Shown piece by piece: positions 8,881 to 18,086 of a DNA stretch of 64,000 nt (positions are counted from its first letter, which is position 1; every line of letters begins with the position of its first letter). This DNA comes from Sphingomonadales bacterium (lineage in GTDB: Bacteria; Pseudomonadota; Alphaproteobacteria; SMXS01): contig JALHLV010000019.1 of the NCBI GenBank assembly GCA_022844405.1, forward strand, positions 1-64,000, given 5' to 3'. The notes beneath the pieces are model-generated. The model saw nothing but the letters and a program-made list of their open reading frames with translations, was not told the origin of the DNA and did not search any database. The position numbers and the translations under genes are program-made.

Positions 8881-9783
8881 ATGGCCGAGATGCCCGCCGG
8901 ATACAGCGAACTGCTGACCGCCACGACCCTGTCGGAAGCGCTGCCGTTCATGCGCAAATACGCCGGGGCGACCATCGTGATCAAATATGGTGGCCACGCC
9001 ATGGGCGACCGGACGCTGGCCGACGAGTTCGCCCGCGACATCGTGCTGATGAAGCAGGTGGGCATCAATCCGGTCGTCGTGCATGGCGGCGGCCCGCAGA
9101 TCAAGGAGATGATGGACCGCCTGCGCATCAAGAGCGAATTCGTCAACGGCCTGCGAGTGACCGACGAGGCGACCATGGAAGTGGTCGAGATGGTGCTGTC
9201 GGGCCGCATCAACAAGGAGATCGTCGCGGCGATCAACCGGGCCGGCGGCGGCGCCGTGGGCCTGTCGGGCCGCGACTGCGACATGGTGCGCGGCCGCAAG
9301 GTGAAGATGAAGCAGCGCGACCCCGACAGCAACATCGAGCGCGAGCTCGACATGGGCTTCGTCGGCGAGCCGGAATCGGTGAACCCGCACGTGCTGGACG
9401 TGCTCGCGCGCTCGGACCTGATCCCGGTGATCGCGCCGATCGGCTATGGCGACGAGGGCGAGACCTACAACATCAACGCCGACACCTTCGCCGGCGCCGT
9501 GGCCGCCGCCGTGGGCGCGCGCCGCCTGCTGATGCTGACCGACGTCAAGGGCGTGCTGGACAAGGACGGCGCGCTGATGACCAACCTGTCGCCCGAGGCG
9601 GTGGAGAAGCTGATCGAGGACGGCACCGTCTCCGGCGGCATGATCCCCAAGGTCGAGACCTGCGTGGCCGCCGTGAAGGGCGGCGTCGACGCCGCCGTCA
9701 TCCTCGACGGTAGGGTATCGCACGCGGTGCTGCTCGAGCTGTTCACGTCGGGCGGCGCGGGCACGCTGATCGGGAAGAGTTAA
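8881..9783 (+). CDS. argB: Acetylglutamate kinase
   Basis: It catalyses phosphorylation of N-acetylglutamate, the second step of arginine synthesis, in the cytoplasm. The 300-residue amino acid kinase fold shows [11 protein letters not shown] (phosphate-binding Lys and Gly-Gly), [20 protein letters not shown] and [10 protein letters not shown]. The N-terminal extension before the first beta strand (about residues 1-30) is typical of the arginine-inhibited hexameric enzymes, so feedback inhibition is likely. The ATG is preceded by a GGGAGAAAG Shine-Dalgarno. It ends the housekeeping block shared with yidC and engB. Confidence 0.96.
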   Translation: MAEMPAGYSELLTATTLSEALPFMRKYAGATIVIKYGGHAMGDRTLADEFARDIVLMKQVGINPVVVHGGGPQIKEMMDRLRIKSEFVNGLRVTDEATMEVVEMVLSGRINKEIVAAINRAGGGAVGLSGRDCDMVRGRKVKMKQRDPDSNIERELDMGFVGEPESVNPHVLDVLARSDLIPVIAPIGYGDEGETYNINADTFAGAVAAAVGARRLLMLTDVKGVLDKDGALMTNLSPEAVEKLIEDGTVSGGMIPKVETCVAAVKGGVDAAVILDGRVSHAVLLELFTSGGAGTLIGKS

Positions 9784-9785
9784 GG

Positions 9786-9814
9786 TTTACACATCGGGGC
9801 GCTTTCCCTATTCT
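9786..9814 (+). promoter_or_regulatory. Promoter of tRNA-Arg
   Basis: TTTACA (9786-9791) and TATTCT (9809-9814) are 17 bases apart, and the predicted start near 9821 lies about 7 bases before the mature tRNA. The site begins immediately after the argB stop, so the tRNA can be transcribed independently. Confidence 0.5.
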
Positions 9815-9827
9815 CCGCCGCCACGAC

Positions 9828-9904
<77 letters not shown>

Positions 9905-9933
9905 GTTCAATTCACGAGCCCACTGGATTTGCC

Positions 9934-9979
9934 GCGATATATCGCTATATCGCCGCCGCGATTTGGGCGATAATATCGC
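9934..9979 (+). promoter_or_regulatory. Two palindromic operators upstream of the RelE/HTH module
   Basis: GCGATATATCGC at 9934-9945 is a perfect 12-base palindrome. GCGATAATATCGC at 9967-9979 is a perfect inverted repeat with the same GCGATA/TATCGC arms around one central base. A third partial copy, TATATCGC, lies at 9946-9953. They end two bases before the toxin start codon, as expected for binding by the antitoxin or toxin-antitoxin complex that represses its own operon. The block starts about 30 bases after the tRNA 3' end. Confidence 0.6.
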
Positions 9980-9981
9980 TC

Positions 9982-10233
9982 GTGAAGACGATCATCCTCA
10001 CGCTGAGCGCCGCGAAAGACCTCGATACCCTTCCGCGAGACGCTCGCGAGCAGGTGGAAGCCGGTCTTCATCGCTATGCCATGACCGGCCAAGGCGATGT
10101 GAAGGCCTTGCAGGGCCGTGACGGTTTTCGCCTCCGGATCGGCAACTACCGGGTGATCTTCGACGAGGACGCAGCAACGATCCTGGCGATCTATATCGGG
10201 CGCCGGGATACGACGACGTACAAGAGGAGCTGA
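9982..10233 (+). CDS. RelE/ParE-superfamily toxin of a type II toxin-antitoxin module
   Basis: An 83-residue protein starting at GTG 9982, giving VKTIILTLSAAKDLDTLP. It has the RelE-fold pattern: N-terminal strand, two helices, then beta strands with LQGRDGFRLRIGNYRVIF and a C-terminal IYIGRRDTTTY. RelE-type toxins usually cut mRNA in the ribosome, and ParE relatives target gyrase. The GFRLRIGNYRVIF block with a C-terminal aromatic residue favours the RelE/mRNA interferase side, but sequence alone does not settle it. A longer open frame back to 9877 runs through the tRNA and operators and is not credible. No clear Shine-Dalgarno precedes the GTG. The antitoxin gene begins 4 bases downstream. 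Confidence 0.85.
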   Translation: MKTIILTLSAAKDLDTLPRDAREQVEAGLHRYAMTGQGDVKALQGRDGFRLRIGNYRVIFDEDAATILAIYIGRRDTTTYKRS

Positions 10234-10237
10234 ACCC

Positions 10238-10621
10238 ATGAGCGCACCGCAAATTATCCGGACACCCGGCGGCGAGGAACTGGTGGTGCTGCCGCGCGCC
10301 GAATACGAAGCACTCCTGGAGCGTGCCGAACGCGACGGCGAAGATGCCGACGACATCGCGATCTATGATGCACGAAAGGCCGAGTTGGTCGCAGGCGGCG
10401 TCGTGCTGCCCCCCGAAGTCAGCGCCTCGCTCCTCAATGGCAAGAGTCGGTTGAAGGCCGTTCGCGCCTGGCGCGGTGAGACCCAGCTGCATTTGAGTTT
10501 CAAGACAGGGATCGGTCAGGGCTACCTATCCGATCTCGAGAACGGCCGCCGCGCAGGAACACCCGAGACTATTGCGAAGCTTGCAAAGGCTCTGGAGGTG
10601 CCGGTGGACTGGCTTCTGTAG
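10238..10621 (+). CDS. HTH (XRE-type) antitoxin paired with the RelE-like toxin
   Basis: A 127-residue partner of the upstream toxin. The N-terminal part, with GGEELVVLPRAEYEALLERAE, resembles the Phd/YefM-like segment that often binds toxins. The C-terminal half is an XRE helix-turn-helix with FKTGIGQGYLSDLENGRR and TPETIAKLAKALEVPVDWLL. Combining a toxin-binding N-terminus with a DNA-binding C-terminus makes it the probable autorepressor acting on the palindromes at 9934-9979. The order toxin-then-antitoxin is the reverse of the commonest type II layout but usual for RelE/HTH (HigBA-like) pairs. The acyltransferase gene is convergent, 15 bases away. Confidence 0.88.
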   Translation: MSAPQIIRTPGGEELVVLPRAEYEALLERAERDGEDADDIAIYDARKAELVAGGVVLPPEVSASLLNGKSRLKAVRAWRGETQLHLSFKTGIGQGYLSDLENGRRAGTPETIAKLAKALEVPVDWLL

Positions 10622-10636
10622 TCAGCCGACGAGGGA

Positions 10637-12061
10637 TCACCCTATCCGCCGCCGCAGTTTGTAAACCGGCCCGAACCGCACCAGCGCGGCACCCAGGAAC
10701 GGCATCGCGACGATCCAAAGCCGCACCCCCGTGACGCCCAGCGGGCTGGCGATGCTGAAGACGGCACTGGCGGCGAGGCCCGCCGAGATCAGCAGCAGGC
10801 CGGCGATCAGGCGCCAGTGCGGGATGGGCGTGTTCTCCCTGGCGATGACGCTCGTGCTCGGGCGCTCGAAGCGCGCGAACAGCAGGATCAGCGGCAGCAG
10901 CGCCGCGATATAGAGGGCGAACCAGAGCGGGCGGGCAAGCCACCATTCGCCGGTTCCGGGCACCACGTGCAGCCCGACGCCGCCCAGCAGCCAGGCGGCG
11001 ACCATGACGCCCACGAAGGCGGTGAGGTGCCAGAGATAGATGGTCATGATCATGCCGTTGATCAGCACCACGCCGGTCCACAGCCGCAGGCTGTCCAGCA
11101 TGCGCCGCGCCGCCGGTTCCAGCGCCAGCGCGACGCCGGTCTGGGCGATGCCGAGCGCCAGCAGCGCGACGGTCGGCGGCATGGAATTGCTGAGCGGCTC
11201 GCCCGGCACGCCGATCATCGCGACCGGATAGGGGCCGAAGCCGACCAGCAGGCCCAGCGCGGCGAGGCCGCCGATGCCCCACCGTAACGCGATCCCCGGC
11301 CGCGCGAATCGGCCCTCGCTCCACGCGTAGCCAAGCTGGTGAACGGCCAGCCAGACGAAGGCGAAGTTGAGGAAATTCACATACGGCACATGGAACGCCA
11401 GCGCCGCGACATCGATGGCGATGGCACCGGCCACCAGCATCCAGAACGAGCCGAGGCCGAAGCGCTTCCACGCGGCGTGGGTCAACGGCACCACGGCGGC
11501 GACCGTCAGGTAGACCGCCAGGAACCAGACCGGGATCAGCGCCAGCTGCGCCGCCAGCCGGACGATCTCGCGGTCGACGCCCACGGCGGTGCCGAACAGG
11601 GCGAACAGCGTCCAGATCAGGAACAGCGGCAGCACCGGATTGACCAGCCGCTGCAGCCGCCCGGTGAACCATTCCGCGTAGCTGCCGCCATTACGCCGGT
11701 TGGCCGACCACGAGACGTAATTCGAGAAGCCGCCGACCAGGAAGAAGATCGGCATGACCTGGAAGCCCCAGGTCAGCCACCGCGTCCACGGCACGATCCC
11801 CAGCAGGTGCCCGCCCCTGACCGCGCCGTCCTCCATATAGGGCGCCGCCACCAGCCAGTGGCCAACGACCACGGCGAGGATCGAGAAGGCGCGCAGGAAA
11901 TCCACATAGCGGTTGCGCTCGGGCGGCGCCTGCCGCGCCAAGGCCCCGGCGCGGGACCACAGGGTGGGTCTGTCGGCTGTCGCGGTCAATCTGCCCTCGT
12001 CCGTCGCTGCTCCCGCGCAGGTTAGCGTGCGACGCGTCGAGATGCACGGCCGCCCTCTCAT
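10637..12061 (-). CDS. Acyltransferase 3 family membrane protein (OafA/YrhL-like)
   Basis: A polytopic inner membrane protein, 474 residues in the longest form, with about ten hydrophobic helices. It belongs to the acyltransferase-3 family that O-acylates sugars, glycans or lipids using acyl-CoA. The signature near the first helix is RYVDFLRAFSILAVVVGHWL, with the likely catalytic His68 in VVGHW. A later helix contains NGMIMTIYLWHLTAF. The start is uncertain: the region before residue 45 is not hydrophobic or conserved-looking, and a TTG at 11989 is an alternative. It lies 44 bases downstream of the cysD-like gene on the same strand and may be the last gene of the dabB-dabA-cysD unit. Its acceptor is unknown. 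Confidence 0.8.
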   Translation of the reverse strand: MRGRPCISTRRTLTCAGAATDEGRLTATADRPTLWSRAGALARQAPPERNRYVDFLRAFSILAVVVGHWLVAAPYMEDGAVRGGHLLGIVPWTRWLTWGFQVMPIFFLVGGFSNYVSWSANRRNGGSYAEWFTGRLQRLVNPVLPLFLIWTLFALFGTAVGVDREIVRLAAQLALIPVWFLAVYLTVAAVVPLTHAAWKRFGLGSFWMLVAGAIAIDVAALAFHVPYVNFLNFAFVWLAVHQLGYAWSEGRFARPGIALRWGIGGLAALGLLVGFGPYPVAMIGVPGEPLSNSMPPTVALLALGIAQTGVALALEPAARRMLDSLRLWTGVVLINGMIMTIYLWHLTAFVGVMVAAWLLGGVGLHVVPGTGEWWLARPLWFALYIAALLPLILLFARFERPSTSVIARENTPIPHWRLIAGLLLISAGLAASAVFSIASPLGVTGVRLWIVAMPFLGAALVRFGPVYKLRRRIG

Positions 12062-12105
12062 CGCCGGGCCGGCGATCGGTCACGGCTCGTCGCGCTGGAT
12101 CGGCC

Positions 12106-13011
12106 TCAGAAATAGCCTTCGCGCTTTTTCTGCTCGAGCGAGCCGCCATCCTCTCCATCGCTGATGCGCCCCTGGCGCTCCGAGGACGACGCTCGCAGGG
12201 TTTCGTCGACGACGGCCCGCAGATCGGTGGCGTCGGATTCGATGGCGCCGGTGACCGGCCAGCAGCCGAGCGTTCGAAACCGCACCTGGCGGGTGGAAAT
12301 CCGGTCGCCGGGTTCGAACCGCATCCGGCTTTCGTCGTCGACGACGATGAAGGCGCTGCCTCGCTCGACCACGGGACGAGGCGCGGCGTAGTACAGCGGC
12401 GCGAGCTCGATGTCGTTGAGCAGCGCGTAACTCCAGATGTCGGTCTCCGTCCAGTTGGACAGCGGAAACACCCGCGCGGTCTGACCCTTGGCGAGTCGGG
12501 CGTTGTAGAGCCGCCAGAGTTCGGGGCGCTGTTCGCGCGGCTCCCAGGCGTGGGCCGCGCTTCGGATCGACACGATGCGCTCCTTGGCGCGGGACTTCTC
12601 CTCGTCGCGCCGGGCGCCGCCGAAGATGATGTCGTAACCGCCTTCGTCGAGCGCGGCCTTCAGCGGCTCGGTGCGCATGATCGTCGTGTAGCGATCGCCA
12701 TGGTCGAACGGGTTGATGCCCGCGGCCCTCCCCTCCTCGTTGGCGTAGGCCACGAGATCGAACCCGTGGTCGCGCGCGAAGGCGTCACGGAACGCGATCA
12801 GCGACCGGAACTCCCACGTCGAGTCGACGTGGAGCAGCGGAAACGGCGGCTTGCCGGGATGAAAGGCCCGGATGGCCAGATGGGCCATCACCGTGGAGTC
12901 CTTTCCGGCCGAGAAGAGCATCACCGGGTTCTGCGCCTCGGCGACGACCTCGCGAATGATGTGGATCGCCTCCGATTCCAGCGCGGCAAGATGGGTTGCG
13001 CCACCTTTCAT
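12106..13011 (-). CDS. cysD: CysD-like sulfate adenylyltransferase subunit 2 (no CysN beside it)
   Basis: The product (301 residues) has the full CysD layout: PP-loop SAGKDS at 34-39, [53 protein letters not shown] and the C-terminal [15 protein letters not shown] and KKREGYF end. CysD adenylylates sulfate to APS and normally needs the GTPase CysN to drive the reaction. No cysN, cysC or cysH lies in this window. Instead the gene follows dabA by 47 bases on the same strand. It may pair with a distant CysN, or be repurposed with the carbon-uptake operon. Family membership is clear; the role here is inference. Confidence 0.9.
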   Translation of the reverse strand: MKGGATHLAALESEAIHIIREVVAEAQNPVMLFSAGKDSTVMAHLAIRAFHPGKPPFPLLHVDSTWEFRSLIAFRDAFARDHGFDLVAYANEEGRAAGINPFDHGDRYTTIMRTEPLKAALDEGGYDIIFGGARRDEEKSRAKERIVSIRSAAHAWEPREQRPELWRLYNARLAKGQTARVFPLSNWTETDIWSYALLNDIELAPLYYAAPRPVVERGSAFIVVDDESRMRFEPGDRISTRQVRFRTLGCWPVTGAIESDATDLRAVVDETLRASSSERQGRISDGEDGGSLEQKKREGYF

Positions 13012-13058
13012 GGTGTGTGCTCCTTAAAAGTACACTGGGTAGCTGACCGCGCCAGCGC

Positions 13059-15491
13059 TCAGCCGGCGGCCTCGAGCCGGACCTGCTGTCCGGCGGCTTC
13101 GATATCGTCTGTCGCGGTCCATTGGAGGTCGCCGGCGTAGCGCCAGGCCATGCGGCCCTCGTCATCGAGGGCAAAGAGGTGCAGCCAGCCATTGTCGAAG
13201 AGGGCGCGCACGTTGTCGTGGCGGCTCAGGACATCCGCCATCGCCTGGCGCGGCGCCTCGATGCAGACGGACAGACGCAGCGGTTCGTGCGCGTAGACTT
13301 CGCCATCATGCACCGATTGCCACGGAAGGCCCGCCCGCAACAAGCCCCCGTTCCCCTCGACGACGCCGATGCCGCCGGTGACGTTGTGCAGCAGCTTGTT
13401 GCCGCCGCCGAACACGTCCGGCGCCACGGTCGATCCGTAGTACTGCAGGCTGATCCAGCTCGCCACGACGACCGGCGCGGTCAGGATCAGTTCGAGAACG
13501 CCGAAACTCCTGTCCTGCTTCCAGTCGTAGTCGTGGAGGAAGGCGCGTCCTTCCAGGTCCTTGCCGGCGGTGCGCGACCGCGGCGCGGCGATGAACGCCT
13601 TGCATCCGGCAAGCGCCCATTCCGGCCGCGTCTCGGCCCAGTCTCGGCTGCGCCTTGGAACGGACCCTTCGTGTCCGGCGCGGGGCAACCGGAGGGCACG
13701 CTCGCCCCGGGCGATCTTGCCCGCCGCGGCGAACCATGTCTTGGCGTCGCCGATATCCTTTTGATGCCCCTCGGAGGGATGATCCTCGGCATAAAGGGTC
13801 ACCCGATCCGTCGTCGTGTCGTGCAGCGCCGCAAGAAACAGGGTGTCCGCCGGGATCTGGATGCCGTTCGGCGCAAGCCCCTCCCGCACGTCCGGATCGT
13901 TCAGGAGCGCGGCCAGCAGACGGGCGTTCACTTCACCCGAATACCCGCCGCAGGCGCCGCAATGGAGCCCACTGGCGTGGGGATTGTTGACGACGTTGGC
14001 GCCGTGCCCCACCAGCAACACCAGACGCGCGAAGCCCGTCGTCAAGGACATGGCCCGCAGCACCGTCTCGGCGGCGTTGATCCGGGAAGCGGAATCGAGC
14101 GCGGGGTCGAGGCGGGGCGCGGGATCGTTGGACGCCGGCGTGCCGTGCAGCCCCAAAGCATCGCTCATGAGCTTGCCGACATAGATCGGACCCGTCGCCT
14201 CGACGAAGGCGAAGGAGGAGACGGCGGCCAGCTTGAACCGGCCCCAGGCGCGCCTCGCCCGCTCCTTGACCCTTTCGGATTGATCGGCTGCCGCGAGTTC
14301 GAGTCCGCCCGAGCGCGACGTGAGCGCGGGATTGAGCAGCACCGGAAGCCGCAACTCGTCGACATCGGATGCGAAGCGCCGGTGCGCGGTGGTCAGACCG
14401 AAGAAGCCGGCGAAGCCGATGGTCTGGATATGGGGGTTGACGCTCTCGAGGGCGCGGCGGAACACTTCGGAGCGCACGTCGATGCAAAACGCGGCCTGCA
14501 CCGCAGGGCGATCGCGGGTCGCCCCGGGAGACGCCTTGGCGAGCGTCCAAGCCAGCGCCCGTTGCGCCGAACGCTCCGCCGCCTCCTGAAGGATCTCATC
14601 GATCACGAGGCTCGGCGTCGGCTCGATCGGCGCCGCATGTTCCGCGCGCACACGCGCCCACTCGTCGGCGATTTGCGCGCCGTAGCGAAGGAGCAGCGCC
14701 TCTTCCCAGATCAACCGGATGGCGAGGAGGTCCGTGATCGTCTGATCCGACCCGCCGGCGAGCTCCGCCTGCCAGAGCCTGTAGCGGGCAAACTGCGCCC
14801 AGCCGCCCAGCGTCATGAACATCTGGTGGAAGTAGGTCTCCACGGCCTCTTCCCCGAGGCCGAGCCGGTGGGACACCCGGGCGATGACGGCCGATGCGCT
14901 CTCGGGTGCCTCCGACACGTGGAGCCCGAACCCGGCCAATCCGACGATTTCCGGCGTCAGGTCGTGCGTCGCCACCGCCCGCCAGGCCGCGTAGGCGCTC
15001 CTGCCGCGCGGCCCGGCCCAGAGCGCTTGACCATCGTCGAAATATCCCGCCGCCCAGGCGCCGAACCGCTCGCCGATCAGGCCCGGCCAGTCGATGCCGG
15101 AGACCGCCGCCGCGAGATCGGCGATCGTAGGCAGCGCGTGCGGCCTCGGCGCGTCGGAAGCGGCAGCAGCCTTCAGGGCAGCCAGATCGGCCGGCCGTAA
15201 ATGCGCCGGCGCGCTGGACCAGGCCTTCAGCAGGTCGTCGTCGGAAATCGCATCCGCGGCAATCTTCTCCCGGTACCAATGCCGCTTCATGGTGACGGCG
15301 GCGCCCGCGACCCGCGCGAGGCGCGCGCCGGCTGCTGCGAGCCTCTCGCCCGCCTGCCCCAGAAAGGGATTGACGGCGACGCTCGATGCCAGAGGCCAAA
15401 CCGGGGGAATGGCTCGAGCCGCTTCATCCGCCGCGCTTTCGAGGCGCTGGAGATCAGCCTGCGCCGAGGGGTGAGGATGCGACATCTTCAA
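13059..15491 (-). CDS. dabA: Inorganic carbon transporter subunit DabA (DUF2309)
   Basis: An 810-residue DUF2309 protein, the cytoplasmic carbonic-anhydrase-like half of the DAB (DabA-DabB) inorganic carbon pump. In the characterised homologue, a zinc site of two Cys, one Asp and one His is required. Equivalent residues are visible here: Cys336 and Asp338 in [10 protein letters not shown], His496 in LLVGHGANV and Cys511 in [13 protein letters not shown]. All four are intact, so the protein looks active in unidirectional CO2 hydration coupled to ion flow. It begins 24 bases after the dabB stop and is followed by the cysD-like gene. No carboxysome or Rubisco genes are in the window; DAB systems also support heterotrophs growing in air. 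Confidence 0.92.
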   Translation of the reverse strand: MKMSHPHPSAQADLQRLESAADEAARAIPPVWPLASSVAVNPFLGQAGERLAAAGARLARVAGAAVTMKRHWYREKIAADAISDDDLLKAWSSAPAHLRPADLAALKAAAASDAPRPHALPTIADLAAAVSGIDWPGLIGERFGAWAAGYFDDGQALWAGPRGRSAYAAWRAVATHDLTPEIVGLAGFGLHVSEAPESASAVIARVSHRLGLGEEAVETYFHQMFMTLGGWAQFARYRLWQAELAGGSDQTITDLLAIRLIWEEALLLRYGAQIADEWARVRAEHAAPIEPTPSLVIDEILQEAAERSAQRALAWTLAKASPGATRDRPAVQAAFCIDVRSEVFRRALESVNPHIQTIGFAGFFGLTTAHRRFASDVDELRLPVLLNPALTSRSGGLELAAADQSERVKERARRAWGRFKLAAVSSFAFVEATGPIYVGKLMSDALGLHGTPASNDPAPRLDPALDSASRINAAETVLRAMSLTTGFARLVLLVGHGANVVNNPHASGLHCGACGGYSGEVNARLLAALLNDPDVREGLAPNGIQIPADTLFLAALHDTTTDRVTLYAEDHPSEGHQKDIGDAKTWFAAAGKIARGERALRLPRAGHEGSVPRRSRDWAETRPEWALAGCKAFIAAPRSRTAGKDLEGRAFLHDYDWKQDRSFGVLELILTAPVVVASWISLQYYGSTVAPDVFGGGNKLLHNVTGGIGVVEGNGGLLRAGLPWQSVHDGEVYAHEPLRLSVCIEAPRQAMADVLSRHDNVRALFDNGWLHLFALDDEGRMAWRYAGDLQWTATDDIEAAGQQVRLEAAG

Positions 15492-15515
15492 TGCTCCTTG
15501 AGTGCTCTGGACGGA

Positions 15516-17075
15516 TCAGGAAGCGCTGCGGCGGGACCAGCCGCCAACGATCCGGTCGAAGACAGCGTTGGCGTAGAAGCCGTTCGAGAGGTGCACGCGC
15601 AGGCCGGCCGCGGCAGGGTGGTAGGCCCAGAGCGGGAACATGGCTTGCACGATGGCGACCAGGCCGAAGCTGAGGACCGCAAGCACGATGAGCCCCCATT
15701 CGAGCGGCCCGGGAGACGGCGTGGCGGGCAAGACGCCCGCGGTGACCGCGGACGCCGCCATCTGCAGCGCGAAGTAGCCCGCAGAGGTTGCGACGGCGTA
15801 GACCGCCGTGCGCCGGGTGAGCGCCCTGGGAGCCGCGTCGGCGAACCCCTGCGCCAGCATATACGCCACACCGAAGATCAGGATGGCGCCCAGCGCGATG
15901 GTCTGGGGCGACTTTCCGGTGATGCCGAATGCGAGCGCCATGACCACGTAGATCGCGAGCGCCGACAGGAAGGCGCGGCCGACCGCGCCGGCGCCAGGGA
16001 TGGCGACCGGCCCTGGCCTGCGGATCGCGGCGACCCTCTCCACGGCGCCACCGGACGCGAGGAACGAGTGGGCCTTGTAGAGCGAATGCGCCGCGATGTG
16101 CAGCAGCGCCAGCGGGAACAGCGCAAGCCCGCACCCCAGGATCATGAAGCCCATTTGCGCGACGGTCGACCAGGCGAGCGAGGTCTTGACCGCCGGCTGG
16201 GTCAACATGACCAGGCCGCCGAACAGCGCCGTGAAGCCGCCGATCATGACGAGGACGGCAAGAACGCCCGGGGCCAGCAGCAAGACGTCGGCGAAGCGGA
16301 TCAGCAGAAACCCGCCCGCGTTGATCACGCCCGCATGCAGGAGTGCCGACACGGGCGTGGGCGTCTCCATGACCTCGGTCAACCAGCCGTGAGTCGGGAA
16401 CTGGGCGGATTTGAGCACCGCCGCGAGCGCCAGCAGGCCGGCCGCGCCAACCGCGAGGCCGCCGCCGTCTCCCGCGCGGGCGGCATGCAGGATCGAACCG
16501 ATATCGGCCGTGCCGTAGGCCGCCGCGAGCAACGCGACCGCGCCGAGCAGCGCGGCATCCCCCAGACGTGCGGTGACGAACTTCTTGCGCGCCGCGCGCT
16601 GCGCGGCTGCACGATCGGGGTAGAACAACAGAAGTCTGTGCAGGAACAGGCTGGTGGTGACCCAGCCGATAACCAGCTGGAACAGATTACCCGCGGTGAC
16701 GAGCAGCACCACCGAGGCCAGCGTCATGCACAGCCAGCCGGTGAACGGACCTTGCCGCGCCTCGCCATCCAGATAGGTGCCCGCGTAACGGACGACGATC
16801 CAGCCGATGAAGGCGACCAGAAGCAGCATGACGGCGCTGACGGCGTCCAGCCGGACCGCCAATCCGACGCCCTCTAGCCCGATCACGGGACTGACGCCGG
16901 GCCCGAAGAAAATAAGCCCGGCCGCCGATGCGAAGGCCGCGACAAGCGTCAGAAGCGCGGCCCCTTCGGCCAGTCCGGGGACGTATCTGGGCCTGAGCCC
17001 CGTGTTCGAGAAGCCGATCGCCGCGCCGAGGATCAACGGAACGGGGGCCAGCAAAGGCAGGAGATAGATTGACAC
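15516..17075 (-). CDS. dabB: DabB: NuoL/MrpA-like membrane subunit of the DAB carbon transporter
   Basis: This 519-residue polytopic protein has about 14 hydrophobic helices and is homologous to the proton-conducting NuoL/ND5/MrpA family. Typical segments are RLDAVSAVMLLLVAFIGWIVVRY, GWVTTSLFLHRLLLFY and the helix-breaking SAQFPTHGWLTEVMETPTPVSALLHAG (residues about 265-290), with conserved Lys and His residues used in proton transfer. Paired with DabA, it is thought to let proton or cation flow drive CO2 capture as bicarbonate. The start is GTG (complement of 17073-17075) with an AAAGGGA ribosome site upstream. It is the first gene of the unit and faces the divergent LysR gene across about 108 bases. 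Confidence 0.9.
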   Translation of the reverse strand: MSIYLLPLLAPVPLILGAAIGFSNTGLRPRYVPGLAEGAALLTLVAAFASAAGLIFFGPGVSPVIGLEGVGLAVRLDAVSAVMLLLVAFIGWIVVRYAGTYLDGEARQGPFTGWLCMTLASVVLLVTAGNLFQLVIGWVTTSLFLHRLLLFYPDRAAAQRAARKKFVTARLGDAALLGAVALLAAAYGTADIGSILHAARAGDGGGLAVGAAGLLALAAVLKSAQFPTHGWLTEVMETPTPVSALLHAGVINAGGFLLIRFADVLLLAPGVLAVLVMIGGFTALFGGLVMLTQPAVKTSLAWSTVAQMGFMILGCGLALFPLALLHIAAHSLYKAHSFLASGGAVERVAAIRRPGPVAIPGAGAVGRAFLSALAIYVVMALAFGITGKSPQTIALGAILIFGVAYMLAQGFADAAPRALTRRTAVYAVATSAGYFALQMAASAVTAGVLPATPSPGPLEWGLIVLAVLSFGLVAIVQAMFPLWAYHPAAAGLRVHLSNGFYANAVFDRIVGGWSRRSAS

Positions 17076-17146
17076 GGAATGTCCCTTTCGACGCGCACTT
17101 CGCTCCGGGAAGAGTCATACCGCTGTGCTTAACCCGATAAAAATTC

Positions 17147-17161
17147 ATTGTTTCGCCAATA
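17147..17161. promoter_or_regulatory. Possible LysR box between dabB and the regulator gene
   Basis: ATTGTTTCGCCAAT is an inverted repeat (ATTG-N6-CAAT) and also fits the LysR T-N11-A spacing (T17149, A17161). It sits between the divergent dabB and lysR genes, the usual place for such an operator. The motif is short, so support is modest. Confidence 0.35.
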
Positions 17162-17175
17162 TCATTCGTTTTAAT
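17148..17175 (+). promoter_or_regulatory. Candidate promoter of the LysR gene with almost no leader
   Basis: TTGTTT (17148-17153) and TTTAAT (17170-17175) are 16 bases apart. Transcription from this pair would begin near 17182, at most a few bases before the ATG at 17184. There is no purine-rich ribosome site upstream of that ATG, so a leaderless mRNA is plausible. The -35 overlaps the candidate LysR box, which would allow autorepression. Confidence 0.35.
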
Positions 17176-17183
17176 AGAACAAT

Positions 17184-18086
17184 ATGAGGGACCTGAACTA
17201 CAACCATCTTCGCTATTTCTGGGCGGTCGCGCATGAGGGCAGCCTCACCCGGGCCGCCGAGCACATGAACCTGTCGCCGTCCTCGCTGTCGGTTCAGATC
17301 CAGAAGCTCGAGCATCGGATGGGCCACCCGCTGTTCGAGCGCGTGGGCAGGAAGCTCGTCCTGACCGAGGCCGGCCAGATCGCGCTCGATTATGCCGATA
17401 CGGTATTCAAGGCTGGTGACGAGCTGATGAGCACCCTGCGGGGACGCCCTTTGGCCAGCCGTCAGATTCTCAGGGTCGGGGCGCTCACGACGCTGTCGCG
17501 AAACTTCCAGCTGGAATTCCTTCGACCGCTGGTCGGGCGCCCGGACGTGGAGTTGGTCGTACGGTCGGGCAACATCCGCGATCTTCTCGCGCAACTGGAG
17601 GCCCACGCCGTCGACGTCGTTCTGGCCAACAGCGCCGCGCCCCGGGACGCGCGCTCGTCGCTGCGCAACTACCTGCTCAACGAGCAGCCGGTGAGCCTGG
17701 TCGGGCGTCCCCGGTCGGACAAGCGGAAGTTCCGCTTCCCTGACGACTTGCGCACCGAGCCCCTGCTTCTCCCCAGTCTCGACAGCGATATCCGCGTGGC
17801 CTTCGATCGAATTCTCGAACTGGCCGGGATCAGGCCGACCATCCTTGCCGAGGTCGACGACATGGCCATGCTGCGGCTTCTCGCCCGCGAGCGGGAGGGC
17901 GTTACTCTGGTGCCGCCGATCGTCGTGCGCGACGAACTGGCGGCAGGGATTCTCGTCGAGCACTGCCGCATCCCGGAGGTTACGGAGAGCTTCTACGCGA
18001 TCATCCAGAAGCGGCGGTTCCCCAACCGGCTCCTCGCGGACCTGCTCTCCCCCACGGTATCGACCGCGCCACAGGCGTCGCGATGA
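17184..18086 (+). CDS. LysR-family regulator divergent from dabBA (NhaR-like)
   Basis: A 300-residue LysR-type regulator. The N-terminal winged helix-turn-helix reads LNYNHLRYFWAVAHEGSLTR and LSPSSLSVQIQKLEHRMGHPLF, with the YNHLxYFW start characteristic of the NhaR subgroup. A linker helix and a two-lobed effector domain (about residues 90-295) follow. LysR regulators commonly control the divergent neighbour, here dabB, and their own gene. By analogy with NhaR and carbon-responsive LysR proteins it may sense an ion or inorganic carbon state, but the effector is not visible in the sequence. The ATG at 17184 lacks a Shine-Dalgarno. Confidence 0.9.
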   Translation: MRDLNYNHLRYFWAVAHEGSLTRAAEHMNLSPSSLSVQIQKLEHRMGHPLFERVGRKLVLTEAGQIALDYADTVFKAGDELMSTLRGRPLASRQILRVGALTTLSRNFQLEFLRPLVGRPDVELVVRSGNIRDLLAQLEAHAVDVVLANSAAPRDARSSLRNYLLNEQPVSLVGRPRSDKRKFRFPDDLRTEPLLLPSLDSDIRVAFDRILELAGIRPTILAEVDDMAMLRLLAREREGVTLVPPIVVRDELAAGILVEHCRIPEVTESFYAIIQKRRFPNRLLADLLSPTVSTAPQASR

